NCBI GenBank assembly: GCA_949825065.1
Contig: OX463847.1
Location: 35,473,789 to 35,537,788 of the forward strand
Direction of reading: 5' to 3'
Length of the DNA: 64,000 bases
Source: Odontocerum albicorne
Taxonomy: Eukaryota; Arthropoda; Insecta; Trichoptera; Odontoceridae
Below are positions 1 through 12,300 of the stretch, piece by piece (the stretch's first letter is position 1; each line of letters opens with the position of its first letter). Position numbers and translations under genes: made by a program. Under the pieces are notes generated by a model. It did not search any database. It was not told the DNA's origin and saw only the letters and a program-made list of their open reading frames with translations.

Positions 1-215
1 TCACCGATTGTTTCTCGACCACCATCTACAACATATCCGTATCACCGATTGTCTCTCGACCACCATCTACAACATATCCGTATCACCGATTGTCTCTCGA
101 CCACCATCTACAACATATCCGTATCACCGATTGTCTCTCGACCACCATCTACAACATATCCGTATCACCGATTGTCTCTCGACCACCATCTACAACAAAT
201 CCGTATCACCGATTT
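1..215. repeat. 41-bp tandem repeat (minisatellite), cut by window edge
   Basis: Five near-identical 41-bp units begin at 1, 42, 83, 124 and 165, with a partial sixth at 206. Each starts tcaccgattg and continues with a ctcgaccaccatctacaac core. Open frames across it are products of the periodicity and are not genes. The array probably extends left of the window. Confidence 0.95.
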
Positions 216-1000
216 GAATATGTTGAGGGGTACCATTTGAATAAATCAATATAATTTTCCCATTCTATATAGTATTTTTTTTATAGAAGTTAACTGACTG
301 ACAAAAATTATTGTGATTAAAGATATTTAATAAATGTTCCAAAAAGAACCAGACAATGATATAATTTATTACCTTCAATAAATGATACTTCGCCATAATA
401 ATGGAACGCAATAAAAGGATCGCCTGAAGAACTAGAGGAACCATCTCACGAGACCATTATCCACTTAAAGATTCAGTAACGAGCATTAACAAGATGGTTA
501 GATGTGCATGGCTTATATACGAGGCATACGACTTCATACGTGTGCGTAAAATCAGCAGGAGTTGAAAAAATATAAAAGCATTTGTTCTGCAATAAGCTAC
601 AATAGACTAACAAAGAAGCGCGAATATTTTTAAACAGTACAATTTTAACAACTACCTTTATTTTTTAGTATTATTTAGTAACCTAAGTCCCGTTAAAGAG
701 TTTAACATGGCTGTGTAGCATCTCTCAAAAAGTCCTAATTGTCGAAGCCTCTTGAAACTTTCTATTTTTAATCAGCGTTAAGTGATATCATTTGATTTAT
801 TTCAGTCCCTTAATATCCCATGTATGAAATTTAGCTCATGGAAAATTGTACTTTGTTTCACATACTTAATTTCTTAGACTCATTTGGCTCTAAAAGTTAT
901 ATATACTCGTATAATCAAATTGCACCCATCTTAATAACACTTGAAATTTTAAACAAATCTCGTTTTTGTTGTAAACAAACAGCTATCTAGTCTACACTAA
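216..1000. other. Unassigned AT-rich sequence
   Basis: No convincing coding exon, RNA gene or transposon ends were seen here. Confidence 0.5.
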
Positions 1001-1566
1001 AGAAAATGTAGCATGGTCCCTGTGACGTTTCACAAATTTGCCCCAATACAACCTTGTAACGACGTTCAGTAATTTTAATCATTTTATCAACTTTAATATA
1101 AGCCTTGATTCTAATAAATAGCAAGTTATTTAGGTAAATACATTACATAAAACTAACAATAATGACAAATTAATATATCTTGTTACAAATTAGTAAAAAT
1201 ACGTCAGTTTGTTAAAATCAAATAATATTTGGCGACGTTTATCAAAAGTCACCACGTTAGTCTGCATTGGCTAGGGATGGGGTGTACGATAATTGGATTT
1301 TCGATTTTTTTTATACATAAAATTAAATGTTCGTAATTAGTATTAATTCATAGTGGATCTTGGCCTATTTAAAGATAGATACAAACCATACAGTACGAGT
1401 ACATTAGAAAGTCAGTATAATGAAAATTAGGAATTGAAACGTCAGTTTAGAGAAAAACAATTATTCGATTTATGAAAAAACGTAAAAAATTTGTAAAAAA
1501 ACGATTTTACCCCATCCCTTTCAGACATGACATTTCAAACGTCACAGGGACCATGCTACATTTTCT
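1001..1566. mobile_element. Inverted-repeat element, family A, long copy
   Basis: The left end (1001-1038) and right end (1530-1566) are inverted repeats sharing the words atgtagcatggtccctgtga and its complement. The first 150 bp are nearly the same as 5570-5725, so this is a dispersed family. No coding capacity was seen. The family and exact target duplication are not resolved. Confidence 0.7.
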
Positions 1567-1639
1567 TGAATATAGGATAGTCCATTATGCCATTCACAAG
1601 CTACTGGTAGCAAGATAAGAGTCGTTCACTTATCATAAA

Positions 1640-2115
1640 AGTATCTTCTATTTTCTCTTCTTCCCCCTCCACGTTGGAGATGACTATCATAATGGCTAAT
1701 TTAACTTTCTCTGTAGCCGCTCTGAACAATGTCTTCGCGCTACAGTGGAACCATCTCTTAGGTTGTTCAGGCAGGATTTTGTTCTTCTTCCTTTACTTCA
1801 TTTTCTTTGTATCTTCCCCTATAAAATGACGAATCATTTCATATTTATTTCCTCTCATGAAATACCCCAAGTATTCCAATCTTCTGTTAATGTAAGTGAA
1901 TACTTTTGTATATTTTTTCATGCGTCTGAGGACCTCTTCGTTGCGCACTTTGTCAACCCAGGAAATCCTCCTGTAGCACCAAATTCTAAATTCTTCTATT
2001 AATTACGTGGTATTTTGAGTGAATGTCCAACTTTCTAAGCCATAAAGAAACACTGAAAAAATGTAATATCGTACAATGCGCATTCTTTATTTAAGGTTGA
2101 AGTCTCTATCACAGA
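1640..2115 (-). mobile_element. Non-LTR retrotransposon fragment, C-terminal end of reverse transcriptase ORF
   Basis: Conceptual translation of the minus strand, across several frameshifts, gives pieces typical of the region after the reverse transcriptase: FWCYRRISWVDKVRNEEV, then a GKIQRK-like stretch and CLNNLRDG. These match the order of the arthropod LINE motif (WCYRRML...V.NEEVLRR...EGK..GKRG.GR...WL.NLR). It is decayed and not expressible. Confidence 0.65.
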
Positions 2116-4600
2116 GAGTAAGTAACGTGGATTTGACCAATATTGAGACGAATTATGTCGTTTCAAAACAATATTCAATCGAAATAAATATATAGGTTAC
2201 AACTTTTGAAAACCAAATTTCTTTACACGGATTAAATAAATACCAGTCATTATTTCTATATACGATTTCAAGCAAACACTACGTCAAATGCAATATATTT
2301 TTTTATACCCCTAGAATACCAAAAGCTACCGACAAATGAATAATTATATATTTTTCGCACGACTGGCCCTGTATCCAACACAAATGCATATCCAGGAAGT
2401 TCAGTCTGTTTCGTCTCCTCTCATATGTTTTAACTGCACAGAGTGAGATGCAATCCTGGATCCAAAAATAGTTTCCCGGGTACTGCGCTCTCAAGGACTC
2501 GTTTTCCGATCAAGGGAGGTCTCATGTTATGTAATCGCATCGCGCAAAGGACGAAATTATATCAGTGCTAATTCAAACTGCATCAAAAACTGACTTAATG
2601 AATTTTAAGTGAATGAGGTAAATTCTCGTTTAAAGAAAAGGCTACGTCAACAGGTTACTTTTTAGATTAACAATAAATAATACGAGTACTGTCAAATGCG
2701 TATGTTTATTATTTCACCATTTTAACGACGTTTGAGACCGTGTTGGTCAAACATGAAGTTCTTTGGACACTTATTTTTTTTTCTTTACGCTGAAGCCTTT
2801 CAATTAATCTGGGGGTATGTGTGTATAACAAGTCATTCCTCTTGCAAGCCCAAGCATTCAAACTCCTGCCGCAATAACAACCACGCTCCAATCGACTGCC
2901 TAAATTGTTTTCCTCCTTTTGCCTTTATGACACATTTATATTTTTAACAATTGTCGTTCATATTTATTTAGTTTATAAATGTATTACCGTGTGCGTGTGT
3001 GTGTGTGTGTGTGTGTACATTTATATTTTATTAAATTGTTGTGTATATTTATTGACTTAATAAATGTATTAACTGTTTATTTATTTTCATTTATTATTTT
3101 GTATTGTAATTTTCGTGTTCAAGGGCATGGGCTGAAAAACATCCGATGGCCCTCTATTGGTGGGTGTGTATCTCGACATATATGATACACATGTATACTC
3201 ACACATACTATGTTAATATCAATAAAGCTAATATTTATTTATTTATGTCTATATTTTCTAAGCAATCCACTGAAAACGTGTTTATTTTTATTAATGTTCA
3301 AGATAATATAAATTCGAAAAGGTTTCCATATGTTTCGACAAAATATTCCCCGGACTATTCCCAGGCAGTAACTATCCAAATACGAGCGTACCACCTCCGT
3401 GGGCGGTGTGCTGAAATTTTGCCTTGAAATGAAATGGTGCGAGTGAGAAGACTGTCAGTTCAAAAGAATAACATTTTTGATCAAATAAACCTATCACCAA
3501 GAAAGAAATACGTCATGAATCATATCGTCTGACAAAACGCACTCGTAATAATGATTAATTCTTTAGCGACTTTTATTGACTTTGAAGTTTTCCAAGGGTG
3601 CTTTGAGAACTTTTCAAGTAGAGAATAGTTATACCAATCCGATAATTAGTTGTCAATAATGATTCTATAATGGTTGGATTCCCCATATAATAATTAGGAA
3701 AATCAAAATATAAAAACCGTATAAAAATATCAAAGTTTGAAAACACAAAAACATTTATGTATACACAAAACAAAAGAAATATGGCACAAGTACATCAAAA
3801 ATAAAAAAGCGCAATATTTACGAAAGCAAGTCAGGTGGTAATCCAACTTTTAACTTCAACATAAAGTTAATGACTTAAACTTGATAAAATTGCTGGAAAT
3901 TTTAATTTACAGATATAAGATGTCATTACATTTATTTAATTGAAAAAAAAATCTAAGAAAATATCGTTCTTTAACAATGTTCCAATTATTAAACCCACTA
4001 ATCTCACTAGAATCTACATTTTTAACATGATTTAATTTAACAATTAAAAAATGTATTCAAACCACAGCCCGCTCAAAATTGAAAATGAACTTGAATTAAA
4101 TCGAAACGAAAAAATATTCTCAAGTTTCAAATAATTCAAGTATACTAATATTAATAATAGTACTCTAATATTTTCATATCCTATTTTTATGTGGTTTGTA
4201 CCCTTAAGTTATTTGACCGTAAATTATTAGCTTTACTCAATCTTTCAACGCAAATTTAAAACGTCACCATCATTTAAATAACCCTTATCCACATTTATGA
4301 ACTGAAACGAATATCCCCCAACCCTTACAAAATCAACTTTGCATCCCCCTCCTTGCTACTGTCGCGCCTCGACCATGCCCTGCCGTAATGTGATTCCCGT
4401 TGCTAGGTCGAGGGGGACGGTCGACCCAGAATCTGGGGATGCCCCCCCCCCCCCCAAATAACCCTTTCAGGGGAATTTCTGAGTGAATTGTAATAAAGTA
4501 GGGCGTAAACTCTAAAATTTAATAACAAATTCCTGCTTTGTGGAATTATGATGTAACTACGCAATAAATTTGTAAAATCGTCATTATCATCTCTGGAATC
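2116..4600. other. Unassigned sequence
   Basis: Apart from the GT microsatellite at 2989-3016 and homopolymers such as the C run near 4440, I see no gene or recognisable element. The small open frames here have no coding character. Confidence 0.5.
2989..3016. repeat. (GT)n microsatellite
   Basis: About 14 GT dinucleotides with one interruption (gtgtgcgtgt...). Confidence 0.95.
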
Positions 4601-4603
4601 ACA

Positions 4604-4870
4604 ACCTCCGTGGCCTAGTTGATAGCCGGCCTTCCAAACAGGAGTTAAGGGTTTGATTTCCATTCGTAGCAGATTTAACAAAAAAAAAGGTTTTTTGGTA
4701 AACACATTTTTTTAAACATTGGATTGTATTAAAAGTTTGGAAAGAGTGACAACCTTCGGTTTCAGTTTGGTTTTCATTAAAATTTTATTTAACACCTTTC
4801 TGGTTAATTGGAAGAGGAAAATACCCGCCAGTTGGTACTGTATACAACAAAATGTAAAGCATTAATACAT
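4604..4870 (+). mobile_element. tRNA-derived SINE, family S
   Basis: The head ctccgtggcctagttgatag resembles a tRNA A box, and gggtttgatttcc about 45 bp later resembles a B box. An internal cacctttctggttaattgga stretch and a tail follow. The same order occurs at 7640-7858 (minus) and 43687-43905, which shows that it is a dispersed pol III-type SINE and not a tRNA gene. Confidence 0.8.
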
Positions 4871-4924
4871 AATGGTCATTTGAGGTCTTCAACCTTATAA
4901 TCTTCATATTCAGGCTCCTCTATT

Positions 4925-5130
4925 CCCCATAATAGTAAAAGGACAATTTATATAGAGAGCAAACTCTCTCATCATTCTCAAAAGAGAGCTAACTCTCCTT
5001 AAGTGCGCATATTACAAAGTAAGTAAAAAGAAGTTGAGTGCAACGATAGGAAGGTAATTCAGCGCTGAAACGCCCTGCGTAAAATGTATAAGCACATAAA
5101 CGTCCGATGCAGAAATGTATTTACGCAGTA
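4925..5130. repeat. Dispersed repeat family R, copy 1
   Basis: Shares ggacaatttatatag, agagagcaaactc and aagttgagtgcaacgatagg words with 5905-6245 and 30095-30290. The type is unknown. The 81-codon minus-strand open frame across it is probably a by-product. Confidence 0.5.
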
Positions 5131-5563
5131 ACGGCGGCTCTGATCTGGCGGCGTTGAACTGTGCGACACAGATATGTTCTATGCCCCGGGCAGTCAGAAC
5201 TATGTTTTTCTTGTGTTCATTTTCACGATGATACCAAATCGACAATAACCCGGTCAATCTTCCACTTCTGATTGTAAAAGCTTATTCTAATAAATACTCA
5301 CTTCTGTATCCATTATCCATAAAGAGGAGAAAACTCTGAAATTTAATTGTTTTTATCTTGCGGTTGAGATGTTATACTTGATGTATGTTCAGTTGATTCG
5401 TTTATATAGTGGAATAAGGCTATTCCCATTTTCATGTTTCCTAACAATGTTTATTTTTACTAAAGAAGCAGTTCCTCCATTGCCAAGATCCTGGAAGTCC
5501 GAGATGTTTTGTAAGGGCTATCTCCTTGTGATACTTATACAATCCACTTTGTAAATTCCCCTA

Positions 5564-5782
5564 TAGTTCAGAAAATGTAGGATGAGTCCTGTGGCAGCTC
5601 ACAAATTTGCCCCAATACAACCTTGTAATGATATTCAGTAATTTTAATTATTTTATCAACTTTAATATAAGCCTCAATTCTAATAAATAGCAAGTTATTT
5701 AGGTAAATACATTACATAAGGTTGTATTGGGGAAAATTTGTGAGCTGTCACAGGACTCATCCTAGAATTTCCGAACTATAGT
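5564..5782. mobile_element. Inverted-repeat element, family A, short (MITE-like) copy
   Basis: The ends (from 5564 and up to 5782) are inverted copies over about 60 bp, including aggatgagtcctgtg / cacaggactcatcct and ttgccccaatacaacctt / aaggttgtattgggg. The body is the left arm of the long copy at 1001-1566 joined straight to the right arm, so it looks like an internal-deletion derivative. Confidence 0.8.
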
Positions 5783-5904
5783 AACCGTGAAACTTACAAA
5801 GTAAATTTTAGCACAACTACGTTAGTGTCATTATGGAGTTTCACAAATTAAAGCCCGAAACATTTCAAAAACTATTATATTTCTTTATGTTTGTTTATTT
5901 AAGA

Positions 5905-6245
5905 AACGTTACAGCTTGCAAAGGCGTTCTAATTTAGAAATCGAACCCAGTATTATTGAAAGATAAAGCAATATTACTAGAAATAAAATAAGTTGAGTGA
6001 AATAATAATAATTATAATCAAAGAACAATTTATAATGCGCCGTTTAGAGAGCAAACTCCCACAAAGGGCGTTCTAACTTGGTACTCAAACCCGCTATTAT
6101 TGACAGATTAAATATATTACAAAATAAATACATATGTGTTTAAGTAGAGAATTCAATAAAACTCTCGATTTATTTTAAAATGCAAACAGATAAAATAAAT
6201 CACGCCTTGCAGCGCCCGAACCAAGCGATATAAAGGTGGTAGCTG
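5905..6245. repeat. Dispersed repeat family R, copy 2 (partly doubled)
   Basis: Contains two passes of the motif aaaggcgttctaa ... ctattattgacagatta, shared with 30095-30290. The coding type is not recognised. Confidence 0.5.
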
Positions 6246-7017
6246 CGAGAATTAGATTGGGTAAGAAACCTTTGTAAATATATTAAAAATTACTACCTAC
6301 GAGTATAATAAGAATGTAATCAATTTTATGAAAGTATATTATGGCAAGGTGGAGAAAAAGAATGGGTCTAGAAAGAAACCAACTACAGACGCGAAAATGG
6401 ATGAAAAAGAAAACACATAGAAGTATAATAACATAATAAAGATAGAAGACAAAGAATCATTATGATGTTGAAGAAAACGTTTTTTTTACGAACTCGATTA
6501 TCAGCGACAAAACAATAAATTGTTGAGCAAGTCAGATTTTTCTCTTAACATACTGAAATTGTCGCAAGCTCGATTCACAAACAGCAGCTTTGCTAGTGAC
6601 TTCCCGCATTAAGGCATCGCAGCCATGCCTGATATCCTCATCCCATCTATTCTGGTATAATTGACCCTAGAAACACTGTTTCAGAACTCAAAATGTTGTT
6701 TCAGAATTCCGAAACGACGTTCAGAGGTATTTTTTAGAGTTAATTTTGTCAAATACGTACCATTTTGACAAGAAAGATTATGCTAGGTGTGGGTGAGGTT
6801 GGATTTTTTTATAACTTTCTATCTTTTTATCGTTAATTTTGAGAAATAAGTACATGTTAGGTTTGGTGAGGTTATGTCATTTTTTGTATTCGTGTTTGCA
6901 TTTTTCTGATTTCAAAGTCAAGGGCTAAAATAATGCAAATATGCCTAAGATAAATGGAACGCTTAACGTAATAATATAGAACTAACACAGTAATATAAGA
7001 CTAACAAAACAAATATA

Positions 7018-7255
7018 TAGTACCTATATGATAAATGTAAGTGGAACGCTTGGTAAAAGAAGATTAAGGAAAGAATGTTTAGATCAAGTGAATGATATTT
7101 TGAAAGAAGGTGCCGTAAAGTCAAATAAATCAGAGGAGTTGTATGACAAGGTGTATGGGTGTGGAAAAGGCGAGGATGCGTCGAGATAGGAAAATTTGGG
7201 GTTCTATCTTCTCTACCTACGCTGACAGGGAAATGACATGATGGCATGTATGTAT
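7018..7255 (+). mobile_element. LINE 3' end, family L, copy 1
   Basis: Translation shows [14 protein letters not shown] and later RRDRKIWGSIFSTYADRE, the conserved tail of one non-LTR retrotransposon family. The same tail is at 27779-27862, 29005-29200 and 49440-49560 (plus), and at 36480-36885 and 53085-53210 (minus). It is interrupted by stops and frameshifts. Confidence 0.6.
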
Positions 7256-7639
7256 TTATGATTCTGGCAATTATAGAATCTCACGGAATGATTACGAAGG
7301 GTTATGATTATATATTTTCAGAGAATTTGACAAGTTTTGATAAACACACCAAAACACTAATAAGGTCAGAGAGATTTGCAATTATTAAATAAATCCCCAA
7401 TAAAGCTCCACAGATATACATTATTTTCCTGTAAAATCGATTCGGAGTTAGAGAGCTTGTTTTTTTTTATTCACGTAGTCAAAACAAATTAAGCAAAGTA
7501 TTGATATGAAATATACGAAGAAAAAGGTCTGAGGAAGAATATTGCGAGTGCAAAGAGATATTGAGAGAAAAATTTACAAAGAAAAATAAATAAGATGTTT
7601 TGGTGAAGGAGGAACAATGAATGATTGGATAAGTTGAGA

Positions 7640-7858
7640 AAATTGTATTATACTTTTATACTTTCGTTGTATACAGCACAACCTAACGGGCTTATAACCA
7701 TGTGGCAATCTCTTCCAATCAACCAGACAGGTGTAATAGAAGCCTTAAGGGAAAACCAGACCGGAATTTTCAAAAAACTCTGGGTTCCAGCTGGATCTGA
7801 ACCCGCAACCTCCGGGCTGGAAGACAGGCGTCTTACCAACTAGGCCACGGAGGGCATT
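7640..7858 (-). mobile_element. tRNA-derived SINE, family S, minus orientation
   Basis: Read on the minus strand, it opens cctccgtggcctagttggta (A-box-like), then has a gggttcagatcc B-box-like motif, then ctgtctggttgattggaaga. This is the best preserved of the copies in the window. The opposing open frames across it are not genes. Confidence 0.85.
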
Positions 7859-8181
7859 TGCTACTCGGGTAGTATTTTCTCATATGATGGACGAGTTAAG
7901 AGTAAAATGTGTGTCGATATTTTGACATCTTAGCAGAATTTTTATCAGCTACATAATATTTTATTAAATCGAATATAAATATTATAAAATTTATTTTGTG
8001 TATATTTTTTACTATTATTGGAATAAAGACTACCATCTGTGATCGATATTCATAGAACCGACCCGGCCCGCACATGTAGAAACAGTCAGTGTCCGGCATT
8101 TGTCGCGTTCAGACGTTTCAATTTAGAGATGTCTCGCTCTAGCACGTCGGTGTGCTCCTACATACTTCTATCGTTCTGTAC

Positions 8182-8544
8182 CAGTGATGTTCAAAGTGGG
8201 TTCCGTTACATTTTCAGGGGCTCCGCAACTTTTCATTAAACTTTAAAATTTGCTATTTAAAAGTGTTCATTTGACGAACGAAGAAAATTGAATGAATAAT
8301 TAGAATAAGCCGATACTCTGTTCTCATTCAACCGGTCCTCTTTTTCATTTACTACACGTATAATTATAAAATTTAAAAATAATAAAATATTAATTTTAAT
8401 CGGAACTAATTTCAATTGTAAATATCGAACTTTTGATCTTGAAATTAAAAAAATGTCAGCCGAGTGTTTTTTTGTACAAGGATTCCAAAGAAATAACATT
8501 TAAAGCGTGAGGATCTCAAGGTGTTAAAAGTTTGAAGACCGCTA
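8182..8544. mobile_element. Non-autonomous hAT-like element
   Basis: Imperfect terminal inverted repeats (cagtgatgttcaaag at 8182 and the complement of tagcggtcttcaaac ending at 8544) have the CAGTG..TTCAAA look of hAT ends. The 8-bp flanks ttctgtac (8174-8181) and ctctgtac (8545-8552) match at 7 of 8 bases, the duplication size of hAT elements. No transposase was seen. Confidence 0.7.
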
Positions 8545-8924
8545 CTCTGTACTCACGAATCGGCTGCACCAAGGAAAAACATAGTAAACGCAATTTTTAA
8601 CAAAAAAATGTTCATGATTAATTGAAATATTATTTTATTTTGTCCTATAAATATCCCTTTGAAAGAGGCTATATTTTTTTATTTTTAAGTTATATTTTAT
8701 AAGTCTTGTATTTTCATTTAACTTTTATTATTACATCGATATGTTTAAACATCATCTTTTGTAAGATAAAGGTATCCTAAATTGTAAGTTTTTTTGAAAG
8801 ACAGTGATAAGTCATCTTTTGTTTTAAATATTAGTGTGTTATTAAAGGACACATAAGTGTCCTTATTAATTGAAATTATCCTATTGAAAAAAAAAGAAAA
8901 TTTTGCGCTGAAGCCCGTAAAGAT

Positions 8925-9035
8925 CATCTATTGTGTAGACAACCAGAGGCCTTGTGGAAAAAAACAAGGAATATTTTTTTGGGTGCCATTGGAAATCGAA
9001 CTCACACTTCAAACCCCTTGATTGATTGATTTGGG
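8925..9035 (-). mobile_element. Possible degenerate SINE family S fragment
   Basis: The minus strand has gagttcgatttccaatgg followed by a T-rich stretch and ggcctctggttg, in the same order as the SINE B box and body. The head is missing. This is a weak call. Confidence 0.3.
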
Positions 9036-9308
9036 GACGTTATTAGATAAACCCAGACCTTTTGATAGCTTCCCTCTTAAATGCATTGTCTGTCATTTAT
9101 GTGTTTTTTAAGTATATTTAAATATATTATGTACATACAATACTATTTTGCTATCAATAAACCTATATTTATTCATTATTATTATTGAAAATTAAACACC
9201 CGACCAACTACGGAGAATGTCAGTATAGGAATATATTGTTTTCGTTAAATTAATACTTTTTAATTTTTTTCCACAGATCACGAAATTTACATAAAGAGAA
9301 TTTAAAAA
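9036..9308. other. 5' region of the orphan gene, with possible 5' UTR acceptor
   Basis: A pyrimidine tract ending in ttttccacag at 9276 lies 32 bases before the ATG at 9309. A non-coding upstream exon may therefore splice here. No promoter motif can be defended. Confidence 0.35.
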
Positions 9309-12300
9309 ATGGAAGAAATAATAAATTGTTATGAAAAAAACAAAGATGATAATCCTATCCCCAATTTAATAGAATTTTATATATTTATGTTAAAATCTTT
9401 TCAACAGCAATTCAATTCAATTAATAATAAAGATGAATTTGAGAAATGTTTTATAAATATGTTGAAGTCCTTTTTTTCACCAAAAATATGTGAAGTTAAT
9501 GAAAATAAAAATTCTGATTCAAAACCAAATATTGATAAATGTATGGACTCTAATGAAAATGATAGAATTGACAAGGAAATGAATGATGATGCATCTACTC
9601 GGTTGTCACTGAACCACAAAGATGAACCAAAATTTGATTTACCATCAACCTCAAATAATGATCAACTTTATAACATGAATAATTTAAAACAGAACAACAA
9701 TCAACAAGCAGTAAAATCAAAAGATTTAAAAAAAAGACAAATTGTTCCCAGTGTTTCAGAACCAGAAAAAAAAAATAAGAAAACAAATGAGAGGGATGCA
9801 CTTAAACGAACAAAATTTAAAAAGAAAGTACGTAAAAAGCGTAACTTTAAAAAAAAGAAAATAACTCCAATGATGAAGATAAAAACGTATATCAAATTAT
9901 TCGGCGAAGATGAAGATATTAAAAAAATTATTAAATCTCGCAGAGAAATATCAGATACGGAAAAAATTCATATTATTCCAATTTATGAGGAAAACAAATT
10001 GACAAATGTTTTACTATCAGAGTTTATTATTTCAAAAAAAATAGCTAACAAGAAGACTAAAAAGAAAATAGGTAAATATTTAACTATAAAATATTATTGA
10101 AAAAAAAAATTAAAAGGTAAAATTTTTTAAACCTTATTTTTAGACATGATATTTAACAATGTTGAAAATTCCAATTTTGAAAATAAATTACTGAAATATA
10201 AAATCTTTAAAATATACTCGTATATATATGTATATACGAGTACATATATCACATACACATTCACATTCACATGCAGAAACACTTACACATACATATACTT
10301 TTTTTATCCAAACCTTACCTATTTAACCATGTGACCTAGCATTTATTGCATAATTTTTAATGTAACTCATTCTGTTGTTTAAAATTTAACTCTTGATAAA
10401 ACATTTTTTATATTTCAGAGAAAAAGGAACTTGAGCTACCCATGAGCAAAGCTATGAAACTCATCTCCCAGAGAAACTTCACACCCACTTTTGATAAGAA
10501 TTATTTAGAGTCTAATGATATTAATTTACCTAAATCTATTGACGAAAAGAGAAGTATGCTACATGATATGTCTTTTATTGATCTAACTAAAGCTGACAGT
10601 GATGTAGATTCAAAAAAGTCCTCTGACGATGTAATAGAAATTATACCAAATCCAATAATCATTGTCTTAGATTCTGATGATGTGGCAGACACTAAAACTG
10701 AAAAAGAGGAGTTTTCATTTTTGAAAGATTTAAATAATTTAACAAAAAACAATAAACATAAAAATAAGTTTTTCACTGTGTGTTGTGATTTTTTGCATGA
10801 GTTACATGGAAAGATGAGAAATGGAAGTGAAGAAATAGGAATGGACAGAGAACATATAATCAGTTTATTTAATATTCTTAGAGAAATGATCTTTGGACAG
10901 GGCAATACAAATTCCAATAATTCAAGTACAACTGAAAATATTTCAGGTATTAATAATGAAAATTGCAACAATCATGAAAATGAGACTCGAAATAATTCAA
11001 ATATATGTTGTAACATAAATGAAACAAGCACAAAAGCACAAAAAGTATTGGATAAAACTGTTGAAACTGTGGCTTACGATCACTCAAATAATAGTTCTAT
11101 TCAGAATGATTCAAGCAAGGATAAATCAGTGTTGGATTCAAATGCAATGGGTCTATGCACATATAAATACATTGAACCTGAAAGTAAAATATCAAAAAAT
11201 ATGAGTCAAAATGAAGATTGTATAAGCGAATCAACAAACTTAACGGCTTCTGAGTCTCAGAATATATCAAAAATATTGGAAGATGGGTCACAGGATCGCA
11301 TTGTAGCTACCTATAAAGTGCAGAATAATGCTGGATATAAACGTAAACAATGTGTCAGAAAAAATAATAAGCGTCTAAGAAATTCATTGCCAGTAAAATA
11401 TAATTGGAAAAATTGCAAAAGACGATTATCAAATCAATATTTGGTTTTAGGAAAATGCAACTTCAAGCCAAAACTACTGAGAAATAGTTATTTGAACCAA
11501 AATAATAATGTTTCTGAGAGTGTTATTATAAAGGTGTTAAATCCAAAAACATTTTTCATGTCGAACAAAAACAAATTAAAGAAATTTTCTTCTTGGAGAA
11601 CTAAACCGACTACTAAAATGTTGCCTTCTATAAATTATGGAAGTGACAACTCTAAAAGTTTTTTTAATTTAACGAAAAATAGTAAAATGATAACTAACCA
11701 ATCTTTAACATCCCTTAACATGGAAGGAAAAATAATCCTTAATAATAATCAAACTTTAACTAGAGAAGAGAATCTAAAAAGAGTTATATCAAACATACAA
11801 CGGCAAAAATTATTTTTATATGATAATGATATAACTAATTTACGAACATTAAATTATAATATGACACCCGATACAAACTTACATAATACCATAAGGGAAA
11901 ATAATTTAAAAACATCAACATTTATGGAAAATATTTTACCAACCACCAAAAATACTTTAATATTGATTACAAATAAAAATACATGCCAGATAAAAGGAGA
12001 TCTAAGTAGAGAAATAACAAAAGACGAAAATAATACAGGAATTAATCAAATTAAAGAAAGGGCTGATAAATTCAAAGATATTGACAGTTTGCAAAAAATT
12101 GTTATAAAAGATCTTTCTAATGATACTTTGAATGTTGCAAATGATAAAAATGAAAAAGAATACAATTGTGAGAGAGAAACTGTTAATAAAATGGCAAAGA
12201 ATGTTCCAAATGTAATTTCAGATGTAAGTGAGAAAACAAATCAGAAATCAGAAGTAATTGAAACAATTCAAAAAGAACAAAATTTATTTAATACAGAAAT

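Noticed and set aside
8..240. Two overlapping open frames of 60-70 codons
   Set aside because: They are translations of the 41-bp minisatellite.
4403..4705. 100-codon minus-strand open frame
   Set aside because: It spans a poly-C run and the SINE head; no recognisable domain.
7780..7858. Possible tRNA gene
   Set aside because: A- and B-box-like motifs are present, but no tRNA cloverleaf fits, and the same body recurs elsewhere, so it is a SINE.
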